From assembly GCA_003327425.1 (NCBI GenBank), contig QOQW01000011.1:62001-126000 (forward strand): a stretch of DNA of 64,000 bases, written 5' to 3'. Of this stretch, positions 1 through 10,400 are shown piece after piece; positions within the stretch are counted from its first letter, which is position 1, and every line of letters starts with the position of its first letter. The translations under genes were made by a program, and so were the position numbers. The notes under the pieces were generated by a model, which worked only from the letters and a program-made list of their open reading frames with translations, made no database searches and was not told the DNA's origin. This DNA comes from Candidatus Ozemibacter sibiricus (GTDB lineage: Bacteria; Muiribacteriota; Ozemobacteria; Ozemobacterales; Ozemobacteraceae).

Positions 1-2768
1 GCGAGACGCGGGGGGCGGCGGCGGTTGCCGGGAGCCCCTTGCCCGGACAGGACGCGGTGGACTATGCGGATCAGCTCGGACAGGTCATAAGGCTTTTCGA
101 GGAAATCCCCTTCACCGGTTTCCACGAACGAGCCCAGTTCCTGATCCATGCGGAACCCTGAAGACATGATGATGGGCAGGGTGGGGTCGATCTCGCGCAT
201 CCGCTCGGCGGCCACCCGCCCATTGCATCCCGGCATCAGCAGGTCGAGCAGGGCGGCATCGATGCGGGCGCGATGCTCCCGGAAGAGGACCACCGCTTCT
301 TCCCCGCTGCGGGCGGTGAGGACGGTATAGCCTTGGTTGGTCAGGATCTCCTGGACGGTGATCCGGATGATCTCTTCGTCATCGGCGAGCAGAATGCAGG
401 GAGGGCTGGTCGGCTGGTCGACGACGACAGGCGCCGGGGTGGCGGGGGCCGCGTCATCCATCTCTCTCGACGCGGATGGAGGGGAACTGGACGCTTCGGG
501 CTCGGCAGGGCGGTCGGTCGTCGCGGGCAGGACGACCTCGAAGCGGCTGCCCTGGCCCGGGCGGGAGTCCACGCGGATCTCGCCGCCGTGATGGCGAACG
601 ATGGTCTGCGCGACAGGCAGACCGAGGCCGACGCCATCGGCTCGGTGCTTGGTCGTGAAGAACGGCGTGAAGAGATCTTTCATGGCCTCCGGCGAAATGC
701 CTACTCCCTCGTCGGTGACGGTCACGCGCCAGGCCGGGCGGACCCCGGGGAGGGTGGTCGCGGCGAGGTCGACGGCCAGCCGGCCCCCGGGAACGGTGCC
801 GGGAGGACGCATGACCGTCATGGCCTGGATACCATTGAGGCACAGGTTGAGGAAGACCTGGGCGAGGTGGGTGGGATCGCCTTCCACCCAGGCAGGCTGT
901 TCAGGCAGCGAGAATTGCAGGCGGACCGACGGGTCGGCGGTGGTGCGGAACAGCGTTTCGATTTCGGACAGGACGACGCGGAGATCGACCACCTCTCGCC
1001 GGAAGGGCTGGCGTCGTCCCAGAGTGAGGAGGCGGTCGACCAGATCCCGGGCCCGGCGGGTGGCTTGGCGGATGCCCTCCAGATGGGGTTGCAGATCGTT
1101 GGGGGCGAGGGCCTCGCCGGCCTCGGTCTTGCCCAGAAGCAACGAGGTGGAGGCCGAGATCCCCATCAAGATGTTGTTGAAATCATGGGCCAGGCCGCCG
1201 GCCAGAATGCCGATCAGTTCGGCTTTCTGGGCTTCCCGGCGTTCTTCGTTCCAGCGTTCCAGTTCGGTCAGGTCGGAGACCCGGATGACCAGGCCGCCCG
1301 ACTGCGGATGGGACAGCGGCGAAAAGGCGATGCCGACGATCTGCTCCTCGCCGGTGGCGGGATGGCGGATGGCATGCCTGGGGATTTCGCGGGGCAGGCC
1401 GGTGGCCAGGGTTTCCCGCGCCACCGCGATATGCGCCGCCAGGGCTGGCGCGGCCTCCCACCAGAGCTGACCGATGGCCTGGGCGGCGGAGCGGCCGAAC
1501 AAGGCTTCGGCGGCCCGGTTCCAATGGGTTACGCAGCCGTCGGCGTCGGCGGCGATGACGCCGCCGGGCAGCGCCTGCAAGATTTCGGCCAGGTATTCCT
1601 TGACGCGTTGCAGCTCGGTCTGGGCGGCCAGGGATTCATCGCGCCGGCGGGCGGTTTCGGCGGCCAGGCGATTGATCTGCTCGGCGATGCCGGCGATCTC
1701 GTCTTCGCCGGTGACGGGCAGGCGAATCTCGTAGGTGCCCGCGGTGATCGTCTCGAGCCCCTGGCTGATGGTCAGGATCGGCTCGATCAGGCGGCGATTG
1801 ACCAGATGGGAGAACACCAGATAGCTGAGCCCGCCCACCAGAACGGTGCCGACCAGGAAAACCAGCAGGATCATGCGGGGCAGGTGATCGGCCAGCGAGA
1901 AGTCGAATTCCAATCTGACCAGCGGCGGGGGCAGGGCGAACATGGAGCTCTTCGCCGGTCGCAGGCAGCGGAAGATGATCTGACGGCCGCCCTCATGGCG
2001 GATGATTTCCTGGTCAGGATTGGCCAGGAACGAGTCCACGAAGGAGGGATCGACCAGGAGGGGCTTCCCCTCGTTCACGATGGACCAGCAGCCCCGTCGA
2101 TTGAGCTGGAAGATGTCGATGGCGCGCAAGAACGGGTCGTTGGAGACGACCCCGGCGAACAGCTCGCCGAAGAGGAAGGTGGCGACCCGGGCGTCGTACC
2201 GCCGTTCGACGTACGGCCGCATGGCGAAGGCGATCTCGATCAGGATGCTGCTGCCGGGCGGGCTGTAGTAGAGGTATTTGTGCAGGCGGCCGGTCAGAGT
2301 CGAGATGGACAGCCGCTGCGATTCCACGCGGCCTTTGCCGTAGAGGTCCTTCAGGAACTGGGCGAAGCCAGGATCGAGAGCGAACAGATCGAAATTCAGA
2401 TCGGTCGGAAAGCTGGTGCGACGCACGATGCCGTTCTGGTCGATCAGGTAGATCTCAGCGATGCCGAGCGAGGCGGCCAGGCGCTGCAACTCCTCGGTGG
2501 TGAGGGGTTCCCAGGTGCGGGGATCGGCGAACCGCTCGCCAAGCTCGCGAATGACCTTCTCGCCTTGCCGGTGCATGTCGAGTTCGATGGCGTAGGTGAA
2601 GTGATCGTAGGTGGCCAGGGCATGGTTGACCTCGGCGAACGCCTGGGCCTTGCTCTGCTGCATGATGCGATGCATCAGGCGGTTGGCGTGGAATCCGATG
2701 AAGAGGGCATTGACGCCGGCGGCCACCAAGACGGCCAGCAGCAGATAGCGCCCGAACGTTCTTCGCAT
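1..2768 (-). CDS. Hybrid sensor histidine kinase with C-terminal receiver domain (partial, cut by window edge)
   Basis: Membrane-bound sensor kinase read on the minus strand from ATG 2768 and still open at base 1, giving 922 visible residues. An N-terminal membrane helix is followed by about 250 extracytoplasmic residues, a second helix near residue 290, a HAMP linker, and a PAS-like segment beginning around ILQALPGGVIAADADG. The HisKA H-box is GGLAHDFNN with phosphoacceptor His528. The ATPase domain shows a GVGLGLPVAQ G-box. The receiver domain starts at ILLADDEE, with phosphoacceptor Asp842 in LLDLLMPG and the conserved KP of LEKPYD. By family it autophosphorylates on His and relays to its own receiver; the signal is unknown. 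Only the last few residues are probably missing. No good ribosome binding site is seen before the start. It is divergent from the small gene at 2974. Confidence 0.93.
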   Translation of the reverse strand, partial: MRRTFGRYLLLAVLVAAGVNALFIGFHANRLMHRIMQQSKAQAFAEVNHALATYDHFTYAIELDMHRQGEKVIRELGERFADPRTWEPLTTEELQRLAASLGIAEIYLIDQNGIVRRTSFPTDLNFDLFALDPGFAQFLKDLYGKGRVESQRLSISTLTGRLHKYLYYSPPGSSILIEIAFAMRPYVERRYDARVATFLFGELFAGVVSNDPFLRAIDIFQLNRRGCWSIVNEGKPLLVDPSFVDSFLANPDQEIIRHEGGRQIIFRCLRPAKSSMFALPPPLVRLEFDFSLADHLPRMILLVFLVGTVLVGGLSYLVFSHLVNRRLIEPILTISQGLETITAGTYEIRLPVTGEDEIAGIAEQINRLAAETARRRDESLAAQTELQRVKEYLAEILQALPGGVIAADADGCVTHWNRAAEALFGRSAAQAIGQLWWEAAPALAAHIAVARETLATGLPREIPRHAIRHPATGEEQIVGIAFSPLSHPQSGGLVIRVSDLTELERWNEERREAQKAELIGILAGGLAHDFNNILMGISASTSLLLGKTEAGEALAPNDLQPHLEGIRQATRRARDLVDRLLTLGRRQPFRREVVDLRVVLSEIETLFRTTADPSVRLQFSLPEQPAWVEGDPTHLAQVFLNLCLNGIQAMTVMRPPGTVPGGRLAVDLAATTLPGVRPAWRVTVTDEGVGISPEAMKDLFTPFFTTKHRADGVGLGLPVAQTIVRHHGGEIRVDSRPGQGSRFEVVLPATTDRPAEPEASSSPPSASREMDDAAPATPAPVVVDQPTSPPCILLADDEEIIRITVQEILTNQGYTVLTARSGEEAVVLFREHRARIDAALLDLLMPGCNGRVAAERMREIDPTLPIIMSSGFRMDQELGSFVETGEGDFLEKPYDLSELIRIVHRVLSGQGAPGNRRRPPRL

Positions 2769-2973
2769 GGATGGAACCCGCCCGCGAGGAGATCCCGGGC
2801 CCAACCCTCCCACCGATTTTCTTTCATTGGTACCCCACGCTGGGAAGCCCCGTCAAGGAAAATCACGTCGGCCGACCGAACCCCGAAGGATCCCCTCGCG
2901 GTGGGGGTCGGTCGGCCGCGGCTAGACAGAGCGCGCGAAGGCATGTATGCTGAACAGGGAAGAGGTGACTGGC

Positions 2974-3159
2974 ATGCCCAAAGAAGCCATCAAAGATCTC
3001 GTGGACCGCATCATCGCCGATGGGGTGATCACCCGCGCCGAACAGCAGCATCTCAACAACGCCATTCTGAAAGACGGCCAGATCGATCCCGCCGAGAAGG
3101 AGCAGATCGAGCGGCTGTTCGACATGATCTATCGGGGCGAGATCCGCGCCGTTCCCTAG
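2974..3159 (+). CDS. Small conserved-looking helical protein of unknown function (61 aa)
   Basis: A short charged protein of 61 residues, predicted mostly helical, with the stretches KDLVDRIIADGVIT and DGQIDPAEKEQIERLF. The two halves look like repeated helix-turn-helix units with acidic turns, reminiscent of TerB-like or degenerate EF-hand small proteins, but no family is certain. An in-frame ATG at 2947 would add nine residues. ATG 2974 is preferred because AGAGGTG lies at a good distance upstream. There is no signal peptide or membrane segment. It stands alone between the divergent kinase and the Hint gene. Its function is unknown. Confidence 0.6.
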   Translation: MPKEAIKDLVDRIIADGVITRAEQQHLNNAILKDGQIDPAEKEQIERLFDMIYRGEIRAVP

Positions 3160-3427
3160 GCAAGAGGCGTAGAACCGGCCGGCGGCGCCGAAGGGACCGC
3201 CTTGAGCCGAGCTGGCGATCCCTCACGGCCCGAGACGACGAGGGGCGAGGGCGCGATCGGGAGGTCGCCCCGCCCGGCATGGCCGCTGGGCTCGGCTGCG
3301 AGGCGAGGCCGGCGCCGCCGAGACTCTTGATCGGAGGGCCAAGGGGTCGGGCGCAGCGCGGCGGTCGACCCGGCGAGTACGGTATGATATGGTGGTCCGA
3401 CTCTGACCGTGGAGGGCTCGCCCGTCC

Positions 3428-4561
3428 GTGCTGACTGCTGATCTTCGAATGCTGTGCGCCGACCAGGAACGGTCGGTGCGCGAAGTACGGGAAGACACTG
3501 CCGTGATCGGGGCGATCGGCTGGGGCGAGGTCGGTACCGAGAAGGTGGCCGATGTGCTGGTCCAGTACGACCACAAAGGCCCTGTGCTGACGCTGACCAC
3601 CTCGCGGGGGGCGGTGTTGCGGGCCAGCCCCGAGCACCTGTGCTTCGGCCGTCTCAATCCGCTGTGCCGCCAACACTACCTCTACCTCATGGAACGGTCG
3701 TCCCTGGGCTTTCGCGTGGGGTTGACCAGCGACCTGCAGCGGGATCTTGTCGCGGTCCAGAACCTCAAGCTCGATCTCTTCCACCAGCATGAGGTGGTCG
3801 ACCGGCTCTGGATCATCGAGGCCACCGACAGTCTGCCGCGGGCGACCTTCCTCGAAAAGCTGTGCACGTTCAAATACGGCCTGCCCAACATCCCGTTCAC
3901 CGGGCGGCATCTCGAGTCCGACCTGCCCGAGGAACTGGTGCTCGAGCTGTTCAACCAGATCGATACGCCGTCGCGGGCTCACCAGCTCTTGATGGATTGG
4001 TACATGTTCCAGGATTCCCCCCATATCACGCTGCGCCTGGCCGGGGCGCAGGCGGGGGGGAGCAATGCCGTCCAGTTCACCATCTTCGGAGGCGCAGAAA
4101 AGAATCGGCGGCAGACCAACTACACCCACCTGATCCGCATCGACAGCAATGTCGAACTGAAGCGGGCCGAACATCAGCAGTTCAAGCGCCGCATGGGGGC
4201 GCGGGGCATGTGGAATCTGGAAGTGACCCGCGACGACCTCGAGGAGGCCCAGCTCTTCGTCAAGACGCTCGCCTGCCTCGACAATCTCGAAGTGGTGCGG
4301 AAGATCCAGCTCACCAAGAAGGCGCCGTTCTACCTGCTGCCGGCCTCGCACCTCAAGGTGGGCATGAACGTGCCGATCATGGGGCCCCATGGCATCGAAG
4401 AAGATTCGATCGTGTCGATCACGGTCGATGATGTCCAGGGGCCGCTCTACGACTTTCGGCTGAACGGCTTGAGCAACTATGTGGTCGGCCAATGGGTGGT
4501 GGGCGCCTGGCAGGGCAACCCCGCCCGGTTGCTGGGAAAACCCGATGAACCCCGTCTTTGA
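3428..4561 (+). CDS. Free-standing intein-like Hint protein with GIY-YIG-like segment, coupled to pcrA
   Basis: A 377-residue protein resembling the large inteins found inside PcrA/UvrD helicases, but here a separate gene. Near the N-terminus GWGEVGTEKV (31-40) and the block-B-like region ending SPEHLCFG (67-74, His70) match the Hint fold. A GIY-YIG-nuclease-like motif follows in YLYLMERSSLGFRVG (84-98). The C-terminal Hint strands are ASHLKVGMNVPI and YDFRLNGLSNYVVG. The terminal His-Asn needed for splicing is replaced by Gly359-Ala360, and Cys10 is the only plausible block-A cysteine, so splicing looks dead. The GTG start has GGAGGG at 3411-3416. The last 17 bases overlap the helicase start at 4545 in another frame, implying translational coupling. 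The family assignment is by motif recognition; the function is inferred. Confidence 0.72.
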   Translation: MLTADLRMLCADQERSVREVREDTAVIGAIGWGEVGTEKVADVLVQYDHKGPVLTLTTSRGAVLRASPEHLCFGRLNPLCRQHYLYLMERSSLGFRVGLTSDLQRDLVAVQNLKLDLFHQHEVVDRLWIIEATDSLPRATFLEKLCTFKYGLPNIPFTGRHLESDLPEELVLELFNQIDTPSRAHQLLMDWYMFQDSPHITLRLAGAQAGGSNAVQFTIFGGAEKNRRQTNYTHLIRIDSNVELKRAEHQQFKRRMGARGMWNLEVTRDDLEEAQLFVKTLACLDNLEVVRKIQLTKKAPFYLLPASHLKVGMNVPIMGPHGIEEDSIVSITVDDVQGPLYDFRLNGLSNYVVGQWVVGAWQGNPARLLGKPDEPRL

Positions 4562-6920
4562 GCAGGCCCTGGCCGGCCTCAATCCGCGCCAGCGTGAAGC
4601 GGTCGCCTTGACCCAGGGGCCGGTGCTGGTCATCGCCGGCGCCGGGTCGGGGAAGACCCGCATGCTGACCGTGCGCATCGCCTGGCTGATCGAGCGCGAA
4701 CAGGTGCCGCCCTCGGCCATTCTGGCTCTGACCTTCACCAACAAAGCGGCTCGCGAGATGCGCGAGCGGGTGCAGCAGTTGATTCCCGGCGCCGGCGACG
4801 AGGTCACGCTCTCGACCTTCCATGCCTTCTGCTGCAGCCTGCTGCGGCGGTGGTCGACGGCGGCCGGCTACCCCGAGGGGTTCACGATTTACGATGAAGA
4901 TGATTCCGAGAAGGTGATGAAAGGGGTGCTCGACAACCTCGATCTCGACCCCAAGAAATATGCGCCGCGCAAGATGTTGAACCTGATCTCGCAGCTCAAG
5001 AATGAACTCGTCGAGCCTGAGGCGTTCCAGGCCACCCTGCCCGACGATGAGAAGCTGCGCGAGGTCTACCGCCGCTACCAGGACCGCTTGCGCGAGAACA
5101 AGGCGCTCGATTTCGATGACCTGCTGCTGGTCACCCATCGGCTGCTGTCGACCCAGCCCGAGCTGTTGGCGAAATTCCACCGCCGCTATCGGTACTTCCT
5201 GGTCGACGAGTACCAGGACACCAACCACGCCCAGTATCGACTGCTGCATCTGTTCGCGCGCGACTCGGGGAACCTGTGCGTGGTCGGCGATGAAGACCAG
5301 TCGATCTACAGCTGGCGCGGCGCCACCATCCGCAACATCCAGGAGTTCGAAAAGGACTTCCCGGGGACGCGGGTCGTCCTGCTCGATCAGAACTACCGAT
5401 CGACTCAACGCATCCTCGATGCCGCCGGCGCCCTGATCGCCCGCAATCGGCGGGCCCATGCCAAGCACCTCTGGACCGACCGGGCCGGCGGCGAGCCGCT
5501 GACGTTCCATCTGGCGGCCGATGAGCGCGAAGAGGCCGAATGGGTGGCCGGACGCATCGCCCGGTTGCGCGACCAGGGGCTGCCGTTGCGGTCGTTCGCC
5601 GTTCTCTTCCGCATGAACAGTCTGAGCCGGTCGTTCGAGCAGGCCTTGAACCGGTACGGCCTTCCGTATGAGGTGACCGGCGGCATCCGGTTCTTCCAGC
5701 GGCGCGAAGTCAAGGATATCCTGGCCTACCTGCGGGTCATCGCCAACCCCTGGGATTCGGTCTCGCTGGCGCGCATCATCAACACCCCGCGCCGCGGCAT
5801 CGGCAAGACCATGCTCGACAAACTCGGCCAGGACGGCCCCCTGTGGGAGGGGCTCCAGAAGCAGGCGGCCGCCAGTCCGCATGGCAAGGTGGCGGAATTC
5901 TACGAGCTGGTGCGCGGCTGGCAGGAACTGGCGGGGCGGGCGAGCGTGTTTTCCCTGGTGCGGTCGGTGCTCGATCGCACGGGGTACCTCGACTGGCTGC
6001 AAGAGGACGACCCCGACACGGCCAAGGAACGGCAGGAAAACATCGACAGCCTGGTCTCGGATATCCGCGCCCAGGAAGAGAACAACCCCGATCTCGGATT
6101 GCGGGGGTACCTCGAGCAGGCGGCGCTGCAGGCTGATATCGACGGCCTCGACGAGCAGGCCGATCGGGTGCATCTGATGACGCTGCACAACGCCAAGGGA
6201 CTCGAATTCCCGGTGGTCTTCATGGTGGCCATGGAAGAAGGGATCTTCCCCCATTTCTCCTCGCATGCCGACCCCACTGAACTCGAGGAAGAACGGCGCC
6301 TGGCCTACGTCGGCATGACCCGGGCCATGCAGCGCCTGTATCTATCGGCCGCCCGGCGCCGGATGGTCTTCGGCTCCTGGAAGGACAACCTGGTTTCTCG
6401 CTTCATCACCGAACTGCCGCGAGAGACCTTCGGCGAACCGGCCCCTTGGGGGGCGGCCTTGTCCAGCTCGATGGCAACATCGAAGGGGGGGACGTCTTTC
6501 CCCTGGTCGACCAGGGGGCCGGGCGGAGGGGGGCCTGGCAGCCAGCCGGCCGACCCAGCCGTGCCGCGCGGTCTCGCCAACCCGGGATTTTTCGACCAGA
6601 CCGCGGGCAGAAAAGGCGGCGGTTCGACTCGTACCCCGCGCCTCAACGCTGGGTCAGGTAGCCCCATCGCTGGCGGTCCCGGGACTGGCGAGGGCTCAGG
6701 CCCGGGCTCGGCGGCCAGCAGTGCGGCGACCATGCTGAATGCCGTGCCGGGGGCGGAGGTCTTCCACCAGGTGTTCGGTCATGGCCGGGTGCTGGCCACG
6801 GAAGGCGCCAGCCTGGGCGATTTCCGCCTGACCATCGAGTTCAAAAATGTCGGAAAAAAGACCTTGCTTTTGCAGTATGCCAATCTTAGAGTAATACATA
6901 CCAATTCTTCGGGAGGTTGA
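4545..6920 (+). CDS. pcrA: ATP-dependent DNA helicase PcrA/UvrD
   Basis: Superfamily 1A 3'-5' DNA helicase of 791 residues, acting in repair, replication-fork rescue and removal of stalled RNA polymerase. Motif I is AGAGSGKT (31-38); further motifs are VDEYQDTN (II), GDEDQSIYSWRGA (III), LDQNYRS (IV), MTLHNAKGLEFPVV (V) and AYVGMTRA (VI). A Gly/Pro/Ser-rich linker of about 100 residues follows the motor. The protein ends in a Tudor-like domain (VFGHGRVLATEG...) typical of PcrA, which in known family members binds RNA polymerase. ATG 4545 is chosen because MNPVFEQALAGLNPRQREAV matches the usual PcrA N-terminus, although the frame is open further upstream. The start lies inside the Hint gene; the membrane protein gene at 6927 follows after six bases. 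The helicase itself carries no intein. Confidence 0.96.
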   Translation: MNPVFEQALAGLNPRQREAVALTQGPVLVIAGAGSGKTRMLTVRIAWLIEREQVPPSAILALTFTNKAAREMRERVQQLIPGAGDEVTLSTFHAFCCSLLRRWSTAAGYPEGFTIYDEDDSEKVMKGVLDNLDLDPKKYAPRKMLNLISQLKNELVEPEAFQATLPDDEKLREVYRRYQDRLRENKALDFDDLLLVTHRLLSTQPELLAKFHRRYRYFLVDEYQDTNHAQYRLLHLFARDSGNLCVVGDEDQSIYSWRGATIRNIQEFEKDFPGTRVVLLDQNYRSTQRILDAAGALIARNRRAHAKHLWTDRAGGEPLTFHLAADEREEAEWVAGRIARLRDQGLPLRSFAVLFRMNSLSRSFEQALNRYGLPYEVTGGIRFFQRREVKDILAYLRVIANPWDSVSLARIINTPRRGIGKTMLDKLGQDGPLWEGLQKQAAASPHGKVAEFYELVRGWQELAGRASVFSLVRSVLDRTGYLDWLQEDDPDTAKERQENIDSLVSDIRAQEENNPDLGLRGYLEQAALQADIDGLDEQADRVHLMTLHNAKGLEFPVVFMVAMEEGIFPHFSSHADPTELEEERRLAYVGMTRAMQRLYLSAARRRMVFGSWKDNLVSRFITELPRETFGEPAPWGAALSSSMATSKGGTSFPWSTRGPGGGGPGSQPADPAVPRGLANPGFFDQTAGRKGGGSTRTPRLNAGSGSPIAGGPGTGEGSGPGSAASSAATMLNAVPGAEVFHQVFGHGRVLATEGASLGDFRLTIEFKNVGKKTLLLQYANLRVIHTNSSGG

Positions 6921-6926
6921 TCATCC

Positions 6927-7385
6927 ATGATCCGTTTGCTGCGGTTTATCTGGAAGCTGTTCATCCTGGCCAGCGCCTTCGGGATCGGCTACATCATCGG
7001 CCGCGAGCACAGCTTCGAGGAAGAGGAAGATTGGGATAGCGACGAAGAAGCCGGCACCAGCACGGGTTCCACCACCGGAACCGGCGCTGCCGACGAGAAG
7101 AAGCCTGAGACGCCCGCCCCCGCCACCGAATCCCAGGTCGAGTTCACCTACACCGATCCGAAGGCCACCGCGGTGGCCGTGGTCGGCGATTTCAACGACT
7201 GGAACAAGGACAAGAACCCCATGCAGCTCGTCGATGGGGTCTGGAAAGCGACCGTGGCCCTGAAGCCGGGCCGCCACGAGTACAAGTTCGTGGTCAACAA
7301 CACCGATTGGATCACCGATCCGAAGAGCGCCGAAACGGTCGCCGACAAATACGGCGGACGGTCCTCCATCGTCGTCGTTCCCTGA
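6927..7385 (+). CDS. Membrane-anchored CBM48/AMPK-type glycogen-binding-like protein
   Basis: A 152-residue protein. An N-terminal hydrophobic helix (FIWKLFILASAFGIGYIIG) anchors it in the membrane, followed by an acidic and Thr/Gly/Ala-rich linker to about residue 65. The last 80 residues form a CBM48/AMPK1-like immunoglobulin-fold domain recognised by VVGDFNDWNKDKNP, the KPGRHEYKFVVN strand and WITDP. Such domains bind alpha-glucans in enzymes of glycogen metabolism and in AMPK beta subunits. Here no enzyme is attached, so it may be a scaffold or sensor. GGGAGG lies nine bases upstream of the ATG. It follows pcrA by six bases and is probably co-transcribed with it, although no functional link is obvious. 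Confidence 0.82.
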   Translation: MIRLLRFIWKLFILASAFGIGYIIGREHSFEEEEDWDSDEEAGTSTGSTTGTGAADEKKPETPAPATESQVEFTYTDPKATAVAVVGDFNDWNKDKNPMQLVDGVWKATVALKPGRHEYKFVVNNTDWITDPKSAETVADKYGGRSSIVVVP

Positions 7386-7458
7386 GCGCTCGCGCCGGCC
7401 GGGCCGCGGCGCCGCTGGCCCGGCCTTTCCACTCCTGGAGACGACCTGACACCGCATC

Positions 7459-10400
7459 GTGGTCAAACGCATCTTCTTCGAAGAAATCGTCGACCGGGAA
7501 CTGCTCAAGCGTTTCCTGCAGCGCTTCCAGAAGCTGACCGGGCTGAGCCTGCTGCCGTTCAACGAACGGGGCGAGGCGGTGGTCGGCGATCCCGCCCCCA
7601 TTCTCGGCGGGGTGAACGAGGCGGAAGACCTCGTCCACTTCCCCGATCGGCAGCGCCTGTCGCGGCATGACGGGGCCAGCCTGCGGCTCCTCAAGCTCGA
7701 GTTGCGCGGGCACCTGTATGGTGCGGTGCTGATCGGCCCGTATATCGGGCCGGGCGACGCCTATACCGGCCAGGCGCCGCTGCCGCGGCTGACCGATGAG
7801 CAGATCGAAGCAGCCGCCGAGATGATCGAGCAGTTCTTCGGCCAGCAGGTCGAGATCGCCGCCGAACGGGAAGACCTGCGCCGGAAGGAGAAGATCCTGT
7901 CCGTTCTCGAAGAGGCGTCGAACATCATGAACTCCAGCCTCGACTTCCAGAACCTGCTGGAGTTCCTGATGGATATCGCCATCGACATCACCGGGGCGAC
8001 CTGCGGCGCTCTGCTCTTGAAGAAAGAGAAGAAGCGCTACCTCGAAGTGGCGGTGGCGCGGGGCAAATTCCCCCAGGAAGTGAAGAAGATCCGGGTGCCG
8101 ATCGGCAAAGGCGTCACCGGGTGGGTCGCCCGCAATCGCGAGCCGCTGATCGTGCCCAACGTGCTGCTCGAGCCGCGTTACATCGAGACCCCAGAGACCA
8201 TCTATTCCGAGATGGCGGTGCCCCTGGTGGTCGGCGATCGCTTGATCGGCGTGGTGGCGGTCGATTCCTCGGAGATGAATGCCTTCTCCAAGGAAGACTG
8301 CACCATCCTCAGCACGCTCGCCAGCATGGTGACCAAGGTGCTCGAGAATGCCCGTCTGCTGGCCGAGTCGCAACAGAAGATCCGCGAGATGACCAGGCTG
8401 TTCGCCATCTCCGAGCGGCTGGCGGGGGCCTGGGGCGAGTCCGAGGGCGTGCTCGACGCCGTGCTGAACGATGCCATGGAGGCCATCGGCTGCGCCGGCA
8501 TGGCGCTGATGTTCTACAACAGCGACCGCGAAGACCTCGCCATGGTCGCCTGCCGGGGCCTGCCCGTCGAACTCGAGCATCTGCGCATCCCGCTCGGCAA
8601 GGGCATCCACGGCTGGGTCGCCCAGCAGCGCAAGCCTTTGCTGATCACCGACGCCACCCAGGATCTGACCATCGCCAAGCATTCCTTCCTCGACCAGTTC
8701 TCGCGGTCGTTCCTGTGCATCCCGCTGCAGACGCCCGAACGCCTGGTCGGCGTGCTCGGCGCCTACCAGAAACGCGAGAAGGGGGTCTTCCAGGAGGATG
8801 ATCAGCAGCTGCTGACCACGATCGGCCAGCTGCTCACCGCGTTCTTCGAGAATCGGCGCCTGTTCGAGGATTCCCGCCGCAAGCTCGAATACTTCTCGAC
8901 CTTGTACAAAGTCAGCTCGTCGGTCAGTCGCACCCTGAACATCAGCAAGCTGTTCGGCATGATCCTGCAGCAGGTGCAAGATGTGATGGATGTCGAGAAC
9001 TGCTCGCTGATGATGTACGATGCCATCAAAAACCAGCTCACCCTCGATGCCGCCATCGGTCTGCCCAAGGACATGGTGGGCAAGATCCGGGTCGAGGTCG
9101 GGGAAGGGATCGCCGGCTGGGTCGCGCAGCACAAGCAGCCCGTCTTCCTTAAGGATATCTCGAAGGATGAGCGGTTCGTCCATCGGCATGGCCGGCTCGA
9201 CTACAAGACCCGGTCGGTGCTGTCGGTGCCGATCATGCACAACAAGGTGCTGCTCGGCGTGCTCAACGTCAACAACAAGCGGTCCGGGCAGGCCTTCACC
9301 GAGGACGACCTCAACCTGTTGCTGGGCATTTCGGGGCAGATCTCGCAGGCGCTGGCCAACGCCAACCTGCATGAGCGCACCGAGCAGCAGGTGGCCGAAC
9401 TCAGTCTCATCCAGGAGCTGGGCAAGGCGATCAACAGCTCGCTCGATCTCGATTCCGTCCTCAACTACTTCATCGATATGACCTCGCGCATCCTCGAGGC
9501 CGACCGCTCGACCCTGATGCTCTACGACGAACAGGAAAAAGAACTCTATGTGCAGGTCTCGCGCGGGTTCGAAGACAAGCGGATCCGGGAGATCCGCTTC
9601 AAGATCGGCGAGGGCATCGCCGGGCGGGCGGCCGAGCTGCGCAAGCCGATCCGGGTGGCGCACACCCATCTCGACCAGACCTACAAACGTCTGCCGTTCA
9701 GCGAGACCGAGAAGGCCTGCACCCTGATCTCGGCTCCGTTGATGAACCGCGACCACCTGATCGGCGTGATCAACTGCGAGCGCGAACTCGACAAGAAGGG
9801 GCCGTTCACCGCCGAGAACCTCGATCTGCTCGACACGCTGGCCTCGCAAGCCTCGGTCGCCATCCAGAACGCGCGGTTGTACAACAACCTGCTGAACTAC
9901 TACTTCGAGACCATCCAGGCACTGGCCGCGGCCATCGATGCCAAAGACAGCTATACCCATGGCCATTCCCGACGGGTCACCGATCTCAGCATCGGCATCG
10001 CTCAGGTGATGGGGCTCAGCCGCGATGAGGTGCATTCGATCCGGCATGCGGCCTTGCTGCACGACGTGGGCAAGATCGGCATCAGCGAGCAGATCCTGCT
10101 CAAGCCCGGTCGGCTGACCGACGAGGAGTTCGAGACGATCAAGACCCACCCCCATATCGGGGCGGGCATTCTCGATTCGATCGAGTTCCTGAAGACGGTC
10201 TGCCTGATGATCGAGCACCACCACGAGCGCTACGACGGGCGCGGCTATCCGGCCGGCCTGAAAGGGGAGGAGATCCCCCTCGGCGCTCGCATCATCGGCG
10301 TGGCCGACTCCTTCGACGCCATCACCTCGACCCGGCCCTACCGCAAGCCGCTCACCTTCGCCGAGGCCAGCAACGAGATCCTGCGGTGCTCGGGCACCCA

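Noticed and set aside
273-3434. A 1053-codon plus-strand open frame opposite the histidine kinase
   Set aside because: It is an antisense shadow in GC-rich DNA with repetitive Gly/Asp/Gln composition; the minus strand gives a coherent kinase with all motifs.
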